Source of the DNA: Hyphomicrobiales bacterium
Lineage (GTDB): Bacteria > Pseudomonadota > Alphaproteobacteria > Rhizobiales > Xanthobacteraceae
DNA: 64,000 nt
Assembly (NCBI GenBank): GCA_016185205.1
Contig: JACPOA010000020.1
Location: 62,001-126,000, forward strand
Direction: 5' to 3'
Part shown: piece after piece, positions 27,198 through 36,492 of the stretch
Layout of the letters: each line of letters begins with the position of its first letter
How positions within the stretch are numbered: position 1 is the first letter of the stretch
Translations under genes and position numbers: made by a program
The notes under the pieces: generated by a model
The model's database searches: none
Told to the model about the DNA's origin: nothing
Seen by the model: the letters and a program-made list of their open reading frames with translations, nothing else

Positions 27198-29072
27198 ATG
27201 ACAGCCAAGCTCGATCTCAGCTACGGCGGTATCGTCCGTCTTGCCACCACGATCATCGCCGTGCTGATGGTGATCTACCACGTCTGGGCGATCGCCTTCG
27301 GCACGCCCGAGGCGGTGTATTTCCGCGGCACGCATCTGCTGTTCGCGATGACGCTGGTGTTCATCATCCATCGCCGCAGCGGCGCGCCGGAAGGCCTGCC
27401 GAGTCCACTCGACCTGTTGCTACTGGTGCTGGCGGTCGCGCCCATCCTCTATCTGTTCGTCAACTACGATTACGTCGTCAACCGCATCTTCTATGTCGAC
27501 GACTTGAGCGCGATGGACATGATCATGGGCGTACTCATGACCGTGATGGTGCTCGAAGCCACCCGCCGCGTCATCGGCTGGGCGCTGCCGATCACGGCTA
27601 TCGTGTTCCTGGTCTATGGGCTGTTCATCGCGCGGCTCGAGCCGATGCGCATGCTCGACCAGCTCTACATGACCACCGAGGGCATTTTCGGCATCCCGCT
27701 GTCGGTGTCGGCGGCCTATGTGCTGATCTTCGTGCTGTTCGGCTCGTTCATGGAGCGCACCGGCACCGGACAACTGTTCATGGATTTCGCCATGAGCCTG
27801 ACCGGCGCCACAGCCGGCGGCCCCGGCAAGGTGTCCTGCGTGTCGTCGGCGCTGTTCGGCACCATTTCGGGCAGCGCGGTGGCCAACGTCATGGTCGACG
27901 GTCCGATCACCATTCCGCTGATGAAGCGCTCGGGCTTTCCGCCGCAATTCGCCGCCGGCGTCGAAGCGGTGGCCTCCACCGGCGGGCAGATCATGCCGCC
28001 GATCATGGGCGCCGCCGCTTTCGTGATGGCCGAGTTCATCGGCGTGTCCTACGGGCAGGTGGTGATCTGGGCGATCATCCCGGCGGTGCTCTATTATATC
28101 GCCTGCTTCTCGGCGGTACATTTCGAGGCCAAGCGCCGCGGTATTGTCGGCGTGCCGCGCAGCGAACTGCCCAAGCTCGGCGCGGTGATGCGCGAGCGCG
28201 GCCACATGTTCCTGCCGGTGATCGCAATCCTTGTCGTGATGTATAGCGGCTTCAGCGCGCCGATGGCGGCGCTGGCCGGAACGATTGCCTGCTTCCCGGT
28301 GGCGGCGCTGCGCCGATCGACGCGCCACTATGTCACGCTGGGCAATCTGATCGAGGCCTGCGTCGACGGCGCCAAAAATGCGCTGACGGTGGCGATGGCC
28401 TGCGCCGCCGCCGGCGTGGTGATCGCCGTGGTGACGCTGTCCGGGCTCGGCATCGTGTTCACGCAATATGTCGTGAACCTGTCGCAGAACTTCCTGCTGA
28501 TGGCGCTGGTGTTCACCATGATCGCCGGCATCGTGCTCGGCATGGGCATGCCGACCACGCCGGCCTACATCATCATGACCGCGCTGCTGGTGCCGGCGAT
28601 CGTCAAGTTCGGCGTGGTAATCCCGGCCGCGCACATGTTCGCGTTCTATTTCGCCATTCTGTCGGCGATCACGCCGCCGGTGGCGCTGGCGGTGTTCGCC
28701 GCGGCGGGGATTGCGAAGTCCGATCTATGGGCCACCGGCCTCGCCGCCGTGCGCATCGCTGCCACCAGTTTCATCGTGCCGTTCATGTTCGTGTATGAGC
28801 CGGCGCTGCTGATGATCGGCGATTGGCCTACTATCATCTGGGCGAGCCTGACCGCTTCGGTCGGCGTCATGGTTTTCGCCGCCGGGCTGCACGGATATTT
28901 CGTCACCCATTCCACGCATTGGCAGAGCGTGCTGCTGGCGGTCGCCGGATTACTGCTAATTGATCCGCATGTGTTTACCAGCGTGATCGGTGCGGCCATC
29001 ACCGCCGTCGTGGTCGTTGCTCAACTAGCGGCAAAGCGGGCCGCCGCCAAAGCCGAGATTCCGGCGGAATGA
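27198..29072 (+). CDS. Fused TRAP transporter permease (TAXI type)
   Basis: A 624-residue inner-membrane permease in which the DctQ-like small subunit and DctM-like large subunit are joined, as is usual for TAXI systems. An N-terminal four-helix part precedes the large domain with FGTISGSAVANVMVDGPITI, STGGQIMPPIMGAAAFVMAE and LGMGMPTTPAYIIMTALLVP. It drives solute uptake with an ion gradient. The start is ATG 27198; the frame is open upstream but only as a shadow of the binding protein gene. Its stop overlaps the dehydratase start by 4 nt. Confidence 0.92.
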   Translation: MTAKLDLSYGGIVRLATTIIAVLMVIYHVWAIAFGTPEAVYFRGTHLLFAMTLVFIIHRRSGAPEGLPSPLDLLLLVLAVAPILYLFVNYDYVVNRIFYVDDLSAMDMIMGVLMTVMVLEATRRVIGWALPITAIVFLVYGLFIARLEPMRMLDQLYMTTEGIFGIPLSVSAAYVLIFVLFGSFMERTGTGQLFMDFAMSLTGATAGGPGKVSCVSSALFGTISGSAVANVMVDGPITIPLMKRSGFPPQFAAGVEAVASTGGQIMPPIMGAAAFVMAEFIGVSYGQVVIWAIIPAVLYYIACFSAVHFEAKRRGIVGVPRSELPKLGAVMRERGHMFLPVIAILVVMYSGFSAPMAALAGTIACFPVAALRRSTRHYVTLGNLIEACVDGAKNALTVAMACAAAGVVIAVVTLSGLGIVFTQYVVNLSQNFLLMALVFTMIAGIVLGMGMPTTPAYIIMTALLVPAIVKFGVVIPAAHMFAFYFAILSAITPPVALAVFAAAGIAKSDLWATGLAAVRIAATSFIVPFMFVYEPALLMIGDWPTIIWASLTASVGVMVFAAGLHGYFVTHSTHWQSVLLAVAGLLLIDPHVFTSVIGAAITAVVVVAQLAAKRAAAKAEIPAE

Positions 29073-30796
29073 GCGCGCGCAAACGTCCCGAGGAACTGCG
29101 CAGCCACCGTTGGCTCGGCGTCAGCGATCTGCGCTCGTTCGGCCATCGCTCGCGGTTGCGCCAAGGCGGCTTCGACGCGCCCGACTGGGCCGGCAAGCCG
29201 GTGATCGGCATCGTCAACACCTGGAGCGACATCAATTTCTGCCATACCCACCTGCGCGCGCGCGCCGAGGATGTGAAACGCGGCGTGCTGCAGGCCGGCG
29301 GCTTTCCGGTCGAGCTGCCGGCGATGTCGCTGTCGGAGCCGTTCGTCAAGCCGTCGACCATGCTCTACCGCAACCTGCTGGCGATGGAGGCGGAGGAACT
29401 GCTGCGCAGCCATCCGATCGACGGCGCGGTGCTGCTCGGCGGCTGCGACAAGACCACGCCCGGACTGATCATGGGCGCCATCAGCATGGGCCTGCCGGCG
29501 ATCTACGTGCCGGCCGGGCCACAGCTACGGGGAAATTGGCGCGGCCAGCAGCTCGGCTCCGGCTCGGACGCCTGGAAATACTGGGACGAGAAACGCGCCG
29601 GCCGCATCAGCGAAGCCGATTGGGCCGAACTCGAAGGCGGCATCTCGCGCTCTTACGGCACCTGCATGGTGATGGGCACGGCGGCCACCATGATGGCGAT
29701 CGCCGAGGCGCTCGGCCTCACGCTGCCGGGCGCGTCCTCGATCCCGGCGGCGGACTCCGCGCATCCGCGCATGTGCGCGAGCGCGGGACGGCGCATCGTC
29801 GACATGGTGTGGGACGATCTGACGCCGCAGAAGATTCTCACCCCGGCCGCGTTCGACAACGCCATCCGCGTGCACATGGCGATGGGCGGCTCGACCAACG
29901 CCATCATCCATGTGGTGGCGATGGCGCGGCGCGCCGGCCTGGCGCTCGACATGCAACGTTTCGACGAGATTTCGCGCGAGATCCCGGTGCTCGCCAATGT
30001 GCGGCCCTCGGGCGAGTTCCTGATGGAGGATTTCTTCTATGCCGGCGGCTTGCGCGCGCTGATGGCCGAGCTCAAGGATACGCTCGATCTCGGTTGCCTT
30101 ACGGTCACCGGTAAGAGCATCGGCGACAACATCAAAGGTGCAGAAGTCTACAAGCGCGAGGTGATCCATCCGCTCGGCGATCCGGTATCGAGCGAAGGCG
30201 CCACCGCCGTGCTCACCGGCAATCTGGCGCCGCGCGGCTGCGTGATGAAGCCGTCCGCCGCCGACAAGCGGCTGTTGAAGCACCGCGGCAAGGTCATCGC
30301 CTTCGAGGATTACAACCATATGGCGCGCGAGGTCGAGCGCGACGATCTCGATGTGACGCCCGACCACGTGCTGGTGCTCAAGAACGGCGGCCCCATTGGC
30401 GGCCCCGGCATGCCGGAATGGGGCCAGCTGCCGATTCCGACCAAACTGCTGAAGGCCGGCGTGAAGGACATGCTGCGCATTTCCGACGCGCGCATGAGCG
30501 GCACCAGCTACGGCGCCTGCATTTTGCACGTCGCGCCGGAGAGTTTTGTCGGCGGCCCGCTGGCGTTCGTCAAGACCGGCGACGAAATTGAAGTTGATGT
30601 GTCCGCGCGAAGCATCCATCTGCATGTCAGCGACGAGGAGCTGGCGCGCCGCCGCGCTGGCTGGAAGCCACCGGCGCCGCGCTATCCGCGCGGCTACGGC
30701 GCGCTCTATTCCGAGCATATCGGGCAGGCCGACGAGGGCTGCGATTTCGACTTCCTGGCGCCGCTCGGGGCGATCCCCGAGCCGGAAATTCACTGA
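29069..30796 (+). CDS. IlvD/Edd-family dehydratase, aldonate type
   Basis: A 575-residue iron-sulfur dehydratase. Three probable [2Fe-2S] cysteines are present: WSDINFCHTH, LLGGCDKTTPG and SYGTCMVMGTAAT. The catalytic serine region reads DARMSGTSYGA. Length and motifs match L-arabinonate or other aldonic-acid dehydratases (such as the Rhizobium enzyme) better than biosynthetic IlvD or Edd. It would convert an aldonate to a 2-keto-3-deoxy acid. Translation is probably coupled to the TRAP permease (4-nt overlap), so the imported solute is likely its substrate or precursor. Confidence 0.87.
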   Translation: MSARKRPEELRSHRWLGVSDLRSFGHRSRLRQGGFDAPDWAGKPVIGIVNTWSDINFCHTHLRARAEDVKRGVLQAGGFPVELPAMSLSEPFVKPSTMLYRNLLAMEAEELLRSHPIDGAVLLGGCDKTTPGLIMGAISMGLPAIYVPAGPQLRGNWRGQQLGSGSDAWKYWDEKRAGRISEADWAELEGGISRSYGTCMVMGTAATMMAIAEALGLTLPGASSIPAADSAHPRMCASAGRRIVDMVWDDLTPQKILTPAAFDNAIRVHMAMGGSTNAIIHVVAMARRAGLALDMQRFDEISREIPVLANVRPSGEFLMEDFFYAGGLRALMAELKDTLDLGCLTVTGKSIGDNIKGAEVYKREVIHPLGDPVSSEGATAVLTGNLAPRGCVMKPSAADKRLLKHRGKVIAFEDYNHMAREVERDDLDVTPDHVLVLKNGGPIGGPGMPEWGQLPIPTKLLKAGVKDMLRISDARMSGTSYGACILHVAPESFVGGPLAFVKTGDEIEVDVSARSIHLHVSDEELARRRAGWKPPAPRYPRGYGALYSEHIGQADEGCDFDFLAPLGAIPEPEIH

Positions 30797-30824
30797 ACCA
30801 ATAACGACTATCGGGAGGACGATC

Positions 30825-31805
30825 ATGTTGCTAACGATGTCGCGGAAAATTTGCACCGCTGCGCTGACGGCAGGGTTCGTGATGACGGCGCTGCCGGCGC
30901 TGGCGCAGAGCTATCCGAGCGGGCCGATCCATTTCATCGTCGCTTACGCGCCCGGCGGCACCGGCGACGTGGTGGCGCGCATCGTCGCGCCGAAATTATC
31001 GCTCGCGCTCGGGCAGACGGTGGTGGTGGAAAACCGCGCCGGCGCCAGCGGCGCCCTCGGCGCGCGCAGCGTCGTCGCCGCCGCGCCCGACGGGCTCACG
31101 CTGCTGGTCGGGCAGACCGCGGAAGTGGCCATCAATCAGCATTGGCTCAAAGGCCTCAACTACGATCCGGACAAGGACCTGGTGCACGTGGCGCTTATGA
31201 CGGTAGTGCCGCTGGCGCTGGTGGTGCCGGCCAAGGCGCCGTATTCGACCATGGCGGAATACCTGGCGGCCTTGCGCAGCGGCAAACACACTTTCGCCTC
31301 GGCCGGCACCGGCACACCGGGACATTTCGCCGGCGAGCTGCTCAAGGCCAAGACCAAGGCCAATCTCACCCACGTGCCGTACAAGGGCGCCGGTCCCGCG
31401 CTCAACGATCTGGTCGGCGGCCATGTCGATATGTATTTCCCGGGCATACCGGCGGCGATGCCGCTGCTGAAAAACGGTCTGGTCAAGGTGCTCGGCGTGT
31501 CGTCGGCCAAGCGCTCAGGGAGTGCGCCGGACGTGCCGAGCGTGGCCGAGACCGCCGGCTTCAATGATTTCGCCTTTACGCTGTGGCAGGGAATTTTCGC
31601 GCCGCATGGCACGCCGCCGGACGTCATCGCCAAGCTCAACAGCGAGATCAACAAGGTGCTCAACGATCCCGAGACGAGAAAGAAGCTGGTGGAAGCCGGC
31701 GCCGATGTCGAGCCGATGTCGGTCGCGCAGTTCCGCGCCTTCGTCGACGCCGAAAGCAGCAAATATCTCCGCATTATCAAGGAGACCGGCGTCACCGCCG
31801 AGTGA
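30825..31805 (+). CDS. TctC/Bug-family tripartite tricarboxylate binding protein
   Basis: A 326-residue periplasmic binding protein with a signal peptide ending ALPALAQS. Family marks are IHFIVAYAPGGTGDVVARIV, VVVENRAGASGALGARSV and THVPYKGAGPALNDLVGGHV. GGGAGG at 30813-30818 supports ATG 30825. No TctA or TctB is nearby, so it is an orphan of the type abundant in Bradyrhizobium-like bacteria. Being 28 bp after the dehydratase it belongs to the same operon. Confidence 0.9.
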   Translation: MLLTMSRKICTAALTAGFVMTALPALAQSYPSGPIHFIVAYAPGGTGDVVARIVAPKLSLALGQTVVVENRAGASGALGARSVVAAAPDGLTLLVGQTAEVAINQHWLKGLNYDPDKDLVHVALMTVVPLALVVPAKAPYSTMAEYLAALRSGKHTFASAGTGTPGHFAGELLKAKTKANLTHVPYKGAGPALNDLVGGHVDMYFPGIPAAMPLLKNGLVKVLGVSSAKRSGSAPDVPSVAETAGFNDFAFTLWQGIFAPHGTPPDVIAKLNSEINKVLNDPETRKKLVEAGADVEPMSVAQFRAFVDAESSKYLRIIKETGVTAE

Positions 31806-31852
31806 AGCGGGCGTTGTTCGGGCGATGCCAACACCCGTATGTCGAGCGTTTT

Positions 31853-31996
31853 ATTATAATTATAATCATTAGGTGTTTTCGGTGCATCGCCGCATAACAG
31901 CGGCTAGAGCGCCGCAAAAATGGTAGCTCGAAACCACCCGGCGGTAATTTGTAACCGTGCGCTATCGTTTTGTTCACTATTTTGGAAAGAGCGCAC
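31853..31996. promoter_or_regulatory. AT-rich palindrome and inverted repeat before the binding-protein/GGDEF operon
   Basis: ATTATAATTATAAT (31853-31866) is a perfect 14-bp palindrome in otherwise GC-rich DNA. Further on, GTGCGCT (31957-31963) and AGCGCAC (31990-31996) form a 7-bp inverted repeat with a 26-bp spacer. The 256-bp gap has clearly lower GC than its surroundings and probably holds the promoter of the operon at 32062. The protein that binds is unknown. Confidence 0.4.
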
Positions 31997-32061
31997 TCGT
32001 CGTAAAGCCATAAAGAACAATTTATGTGCACTGTCCCACGTTGATCGAAGGGATGTGCCAC

Positions 32062-32880
32062 ATGCGTGCACAATTTTCGAAAATGATGGCTGCTGTATTG
32101 TTCGCCGGCCTATCGCTGGCGGCAAGCGGCGCGACGGCGGAGACGCTGCGGTTGGCCGGGACCGGGGGCATCATCGAGGCGATGCAGCAGATCGCCCCGA
32201 AATTCACAGCCGCGTCCGGTATCCAGTTGGAAGTGATCGTGGGCCTCGGCAGCAGCGGTGCGATGCGCGCGATCGCGGATGGCAAGATCCACGTCGTCGC
32301 CGCCGCCCGCGCGCTCACGCCGGACGAAGCGAAGGGACCGCTGGTCTCGCACCCCTTTGCGCGAACGCCGCTGGTCTTCGTCACATCGCATCCCAAGCCC
32401 AATGGGTTGAAGAGCGGCGATATCGCCGCAATCTTTGCGGCGGAAAATCCGAAATGGCAAGACGGCACTCCCCTCAAAATCATTCTGCGCCCCAAGGTCG
32501 ATGCGGACACGGCGCTGGTCGAGCGGACGATCCCGAACATCGCGGCGGCGATACTGCGCGCGCGGCAGCGGCCCGATGTTCTCGTGGCGGTGACCGATCA
32601 GGACAATGTCAATCTTGCTCGACGTCTCGATGGATCGTTAAGCCCGGCCGGCTACGGCCAGATCGTCGCCGAGCAATCTGACCTGCGCCTGGTTGCGATC
32701 GATGGTGTCATGCCTAGTCTCGACACCCTGGCAAACGGGACCTACCCATACGAAAAAATATTCTACCTCGTGTTTGCGCGGGATCGAAACGCCGGCGCCG
32801 AGCAGCTCCTGCGATTCTTGGGCTCGGACGATGGCCGCAAGGCTTTGCTGGCGACCGGCAACCTTCCCGTTGGCGAATAG
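32062..32880 (+). CDS. PstS-like periplasmic substrate-binding protein
   Basis: A 272-residue exported binding protein. The signal peptide ends near SGATAE. The mature start LRLAGTGGIIEAMQQIAPKF and the glycine-rich VGLGSSGAMRAIADGKIHVV resemble PstS/phosphate-type class II binding proteins. ATG 32062 is chosen because AAGGGA lies 9 nt before it. No ABC permease or ATPase is nearby. It precedes a membrane PAS-GGDEF-EAL gene by 12 bp, so a sensory rather than a transport role is likely. The ligand is unknown. Confidence 0.8.
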   Translation: MRAQFSKMMAAVLFAGLSLAASGATAETLRLAGTGGIIEAMQQIAPKFTAASGIQLEVIVGLGSSGAMRAIADGKIHVVAAARALTPDEAKGPLVSHPFARTPLVFVTSHPKPNGLKSGDIAAIFAAENPKWQDGTPLKIILRPKVDADTALVERTIPNIAAAILRARQRPDVLVAVTDQDNVNLARRLDGSLSPAGYGQIVAEQSDLRLVAIDGVMPSLDTLANGTYPYEKIFYLVFARDRNAGAEQLLRFLGSDDGRKALLATGNLPVGE

Positions 32881-32892
32881 GCGGAGCGCCCC

Positions 32893-35124
32893 ATGAGGAA
32901 CGTCCGCCTGCGCACGCTCGTCGCCACCATCGGCCTGATGGTGACGCTGACGATTTTCGTATCGATTCCCTGCGGATACTTTTATTTGCAGTTTGCGGAC
33001 AGGTCGCACCATCTGGACCACCAGTCTGAGCAGGCTGCCGCGCGCGTCGCCAAATACGTCTATTTGCACCGGACCCTTTGGCAATATCAGGCGCCGCGGA
33101 TCGCCGAGCTGATCGAGCTCACCGAAACGGACGGTAAAAACTATGCCCTGACCGTCCGCGACGAGACCGGCGCCGCCGTTGCCAGTGCGGGTCCGGCATT
33201 GCTCGCGCCCGTCATAGTTCGCAGCCATCCGATCGTCATTTCCGGCGCCGTTATCGGTCGGGCCGAGGCCATGAGCAGCCTGCGTCCCCTGTTGTGGCAA
33301 ACAGGCTTCGCCGCGCTGCTCAGCGCGGTGTTCGGCATCGGCATCTATTTTGCCGTGCGCGTCTTCCCACTCACGGTGCTCGATCGCACCTTGGGGGCGC
33401 TGGAAACCGCCAACGCGACGATCCGGGACAGAAGCAAGCAATTGCAGGTGCAGAACGAACGCTTCGACGCCGCCCTGACCCACATGTCGCAGGGCCTCGT
33501 GATGTTCGATTCATCGGCCCGCCTGGTCGTCTGCAATAAACGTTACCTCGAAATGTTCGGTTTATCGCCGGAGATCGTCAGGCCCGGCTGCACCATTCGG
33601 GAAGTCCTCGGTCAACGGGTCGCAAGCGGGAGCTTTAGCGCCGACGACTTCGAGCCGTATATAGCCGACCTCCTGGCCGCAGTCGCTCAAGGAACGACCT
33701 TCAGCAAGATCACGAACTTGCAAGATGGCCGGATCGTTTCCATCGTAAACCAACCGACCGCGGACGGCGGCTGGGTCGCCACCCACGAGGACATCACCGA
33801 ACGAATCCTCGCCGAGGAGAAAATCAGGCACTTGGCGCACTACGATGCGCTCACCAACCTGCCGAACCGCGTGACGTTCTATGAGCGTATGGAAACGGTT
33901 CTCGGCCATTTGCGGCGCTCCGAAACCATCGCGGTTCTGAGTCTCGATCTCGACCAATTCAAGAACGTCAACGATACGCTCGGACATCCCGTCGGGGACC
34001 GTTTGTTGCAGGCGGTCGCCGAGCGCATACGGAGTTGCGTGCGTGGCGAAGACATTGTGGCCCGATTGGGCGGGGACGAGTTTGCCATCATGCAGGTTCC
34101 ATCGGAACGGCCGGCGGATATCACTGCGCTTGCGACGCGTCTCATCGAGGTCGTCGGGGCTCCTTACGATATCAACGGTCATCAAGTGGTCGTGGGGACC
34201 AGTGTCGGTATCGCAATCGCGCCGGACGACGGTAGCGAGCCGGATGCCCTCATGAAGAACGCCGATTTGGCGCTCTACCGCTCCAAAGCCGATGGCGGGG
34301 GTGTCTACCGCTTTTTCGAAGTCGCAATGGACGCCCGCATGCAAGCGCGCCGCGCGCTCGAGCTCGATCTTCGCAAGGCGATCGTGAACGGCGAATTCGA
34401 GCTTTACTATCAACCTATCGTCAATGTCAAAAGCGGACACGCCACCGGCTGCGAGGCGCTGGTGCGCTGGCATCATCCCGAGCGCGGGATGATTGCGCCG
34501 CTCGAGTTCATTCCGGTCGCGGAACAAACCGGCCTCATCGTGCCATTGGGCGAATGGATATTGCGGCAGGCCTGCGCCGAAGCGGCGCGCTGGCCGCAGC
34601 AGGTGACCATCGCGGTGAACCTCTCGCCGGCCCAGTTCAAGAGCCGCAACTTGGTGCCGACCGTCATCAACGCGCTTGCGACGTCGGGCCTTTCGGCCAG
34701 CCGGCTGGAGCTGGAGATCACTGAGCTGGTTCTCTTGCAGGAAAATGAGGGCGCTTTCGTCGTTCTTCATCAACTCCGCGATCTCGGGATCAAGATCGCG
34801 ATGGATGATTTTGGCACCGGCTATTCGTCGCTCGGCTATCTTCGCAGTTTCCCATTCGACAAGATCAAGATCGACCAATCCTTCATCCGTGATTTGCCTG
34901 GGAAGGAAGACAGCGTCGCGATCGTTCGCGCCGTGGTCGGATTGAGCAGCAGCCTGGGCATAACGACAATCGCCGAGGGCGTGGAGACAAAGGAGCAGCT
35001 CGCGAGCCTGACGGCGGAAGGCTGCAATGAAGTGCAGGGCTTTCTGTTCAGCCCGCCGCGGCCGGCCGCCGACGTCCAACGGACGCTCGGCGAGCTTGGC
35101 CCGCGCGTCGAGGCCGTCGCCTGA
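32893..35124 (+). CDS. Membrane PAS-GGDEF-EAL c-di-GMP enzyme
   Basis: A 743-residue inner-membrane protein. The order is membrane helix 1 (about 8-30), periplasmic domain (31-135), helix 2 (about 136-158), PAS_7-like domain (190-305), GGDEF (310-475) and EAL (485-735). The cyclase motif RLGGDEF (393-397) is intact, with an inhibitory-site RGED at 384-387. The phosphodiesterase motifs CEALVRW (521-523), LEITE and DDFGTGYSS are also intact. Both activities are therefore possible. The 100-residue periplasmic domain could contact the binding protein encoded 12 bp upstream, as MbaA does with NspS in Vibrio (analogy only). Confidence 0.92.
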   Translation: MRNVRLRTLVATIGLMVTLTIFVSIPCGYFYLQFADRSHHLDHQSEQAAARVAKYVYLHRTLWQYQAPRIAELIELTETDGKNYALTVRDETGAAVASAGPALLAPVIVRSHPIVISGAVIGRAEAMSSLRPLLWQTGFAALLSAVFGIGIYFAVRVFPLTVLDRTLGALETANATIRDRSKQLQVQNERFDAALTHMSQGLVMFDSSARLVVCNKRYLEMFGLSPEIVRPGCTIREVLGQRVASGSFSADDFEPYIADLLAAVAQGTTFSKITNLQDGRIVSIVNQPTADGGWVATHEDITERILAEEKIRHLAHYDALTNLPNRVTFYERMETVLGHLRRSETIAVLSLDLDQFKNVNDTLGHPVGDRLLQAVAERIRSCVRGEDIVARLGGDEFAIMQVPSERPADITALATRLIEVVGAPYDINGHQVVVGTSVGIAIAPDDGSEPDALMKNADLALYRSKADGGGVYRFFEVAMDARMQARRALELDLRKAIVNGEFELYYQPIVNVKSGHATGCEALVRWHHPERGMIAPLEFIPVAEQTGLIVPLGEWILRQACAEAARWPQQVTIAVNLSPAQFKSRNLVPTVINALATSGLSASRLELEITELVLLQENEGAFVVLHQLRDLGIKIAMDDFGTGYSSLGYLRSFPFDKIKIDQSFIRDLPGKEDSVAIVRAVVGLSSSLGITTIAEGVETKEQLASLTAEGCNEVQGFLFSPPRPAADVQRTLGELGPRVEAVA

Positions 35125-35194
35125 GGTTTCGTCATAGCCGCCGCCCGCCGCGATCGATTGAAACTTCGGTCGCGGTGCTCTAAGACGCGGCACC

Positions 35195-36112
35195 ATGGCC
35201 GACGACATTCCCTTCGACAAGAATCTCGATCTGGCGCCCGACACGGTGGACCAGCCGATGCCGCTGGTGCGGCGGATCATGGCCGACAATCCGGGCCCGT
35301 TCACCTTCAAGGGCACCATCAGTTACATCATCGGCAAGGGCAAGGTCGCCATCGTCGATCCCGGCCCCGACGATCCGGCTCACATTGGCGCGCTGCTCGA
35401 GGCGGTGCGCAACGAGACGGTGACGCATATTTTCGTCACCCATACCCATCGCGACCATTCGCCGGCGGTGCCGGCGATCAAGCATGCGACCGGCGCCACC
35501 GTCTATGCCGAAGGCCCGCATCGCGCCGCGCGGCCCCTGCATATCGGCGAACAGCGCCGGCTCGATCACAGCGGCGACATGGAATTCCGTCCCGACGTGG
35601 CGCTTAAGGACGGCGAGGTCGTCGCCGGCGACGGCTGGAGCATCGAGGCGGTGGCGACGCCGGGCCACACCGCCAACCACATGGCCTATGCATTCAAGGA
35701 AAACAACGTGTTGTTCGCCGGCGATCACGTGATGGGCTGGGCCACCTCGATCGTGGCGCCGCCCGACGGCGCCATGAGCGACTACATGGCCTCGCTCGCC
35801 AAGCTCGCCAAGCGCAAGGAGGCGATCTATTTCCCCGGCCACGGCCCGGCAATCAAGGATGCCTCAAGGTTCGTGCATTACTACATCCTGCATCGTAAGG
35901 CGCGCGAGGCCTCGATCCTGCATCGGCTGGGCAAGGGCGCCACCGACATCCCGACCATCGTGCGCGCCATCTATATCGGCATCGATCCGCGCCTGACCGG
36001 CGCCGCCGGCCTCTCGGTGCTGGCGCATATGGAAGATCTGGTGACGCGTGGCCTGGTGGAAACCGACGGGCCGCCGTCGATCGATGGGGTGTATCGGTTG
36101 GCGGGCGATTAA
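35195..36112 (+). CDS. MBL-fold metallo-hydrolase (LACTB2-like)
   Basis: A 305-residue cytoplasmic hydrolase. Zinc ligands are in FVTHTHRDHSPAVPA, ATPGHTANHMAY, FAGDHVMGW and YFPGHGPAI. The C-terminal winged-helix-like extension (GAAGLSVLAHMEDLVTRGLV) is typical of the LACTB2/RNase Z-related group. The substrate is unknown. It is followed by a hairpin at 36112-36166 that may end transcription. Confidence 0.88.
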   Translation: MADDIPFDKNLDLAPDTVDQPMPLVRRIMADNPGPFTFKGTISYIIGKGKVAIVDPGPDDPAHIGALLEAVRNETVTHIFVTHTHRDHSPAVPAIKHATGATVYAEGPHRAARPLHIGEQRRLDHSGDMEFRPDVALKDGEVVAGDGWSIEAVATPGHTANHMAYAFKENNVLFAGDHVMGWATSIVAPPDGAMSDYMASLAKLAKRKEAIYFPGHGPAIKDASRFVHYYILHRKAREASILHRLGKGATDIPTIVRAIYIGIDPRLTGAAGLSVLAHMEDLVTRGLVETDGPPSIDGVYRLAGD

Positions 36113-36166
36113 GATTCCACTCATGGCCGCCCCCGCCTGCGTGGGGGCAGGCTCCAGCGGGAATCT
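36112..36166. repeat. Nested palindrome after the MBL hydrolase gene
   Basis: Outer arms AGATTCC (36112-36118) and GGAATCT (36160-36166) enclose inner arms GCCCCC (36129-36134) and GGGGGC (36143-36148). It looks like a dispersed intergenic palindrome of Hyphomicrobiales and could serve as a terminator, although no T-run follows. Copy number cannot be tested here. Confidence 0.5.
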
Positions 36167-36492
36167 CGGCCGTGTATTCATAAAGCACGCTGTTCACCAC
36201 GTCCGCTTGACCCTGCCGCCTCAACCGGTCGACGCGCGGGTTGTGCCAACCCGCAATCGCCGGGGCACGGTCGCGCTCTCAAGCAAGAGTATGATCGCGC
36301 CGGCAGGAAGGAACACCATGCGCTGCCGCGGCGAAGCCTGAATGTCGGTTGTCTCCATTGGTCGCCCTCCGCCCGGAAAGCTGCCCCTGGCACGCGCGGA
36401 TCGGACAGCGTGATCAGAAGGGGCTATTTTCGGCGATGGACCGGTGCAATGATGCTGCCGTAACAAAGCGGAATAACGCCAGGGAGGCATTC
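36167..36492. other. Intergenic stretch before the second TctC gene
   Basis: No convincing gene is seen. A short hairpin, GCGGGTT (36236-36242) with AACCCGC (36248-36254), lies in the left part. The right part is the leader of the following gene and ends with GGGAGG (36482-36487), 5 nt before its GTG. The promoter is not obvious. Confidence 0.5.
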
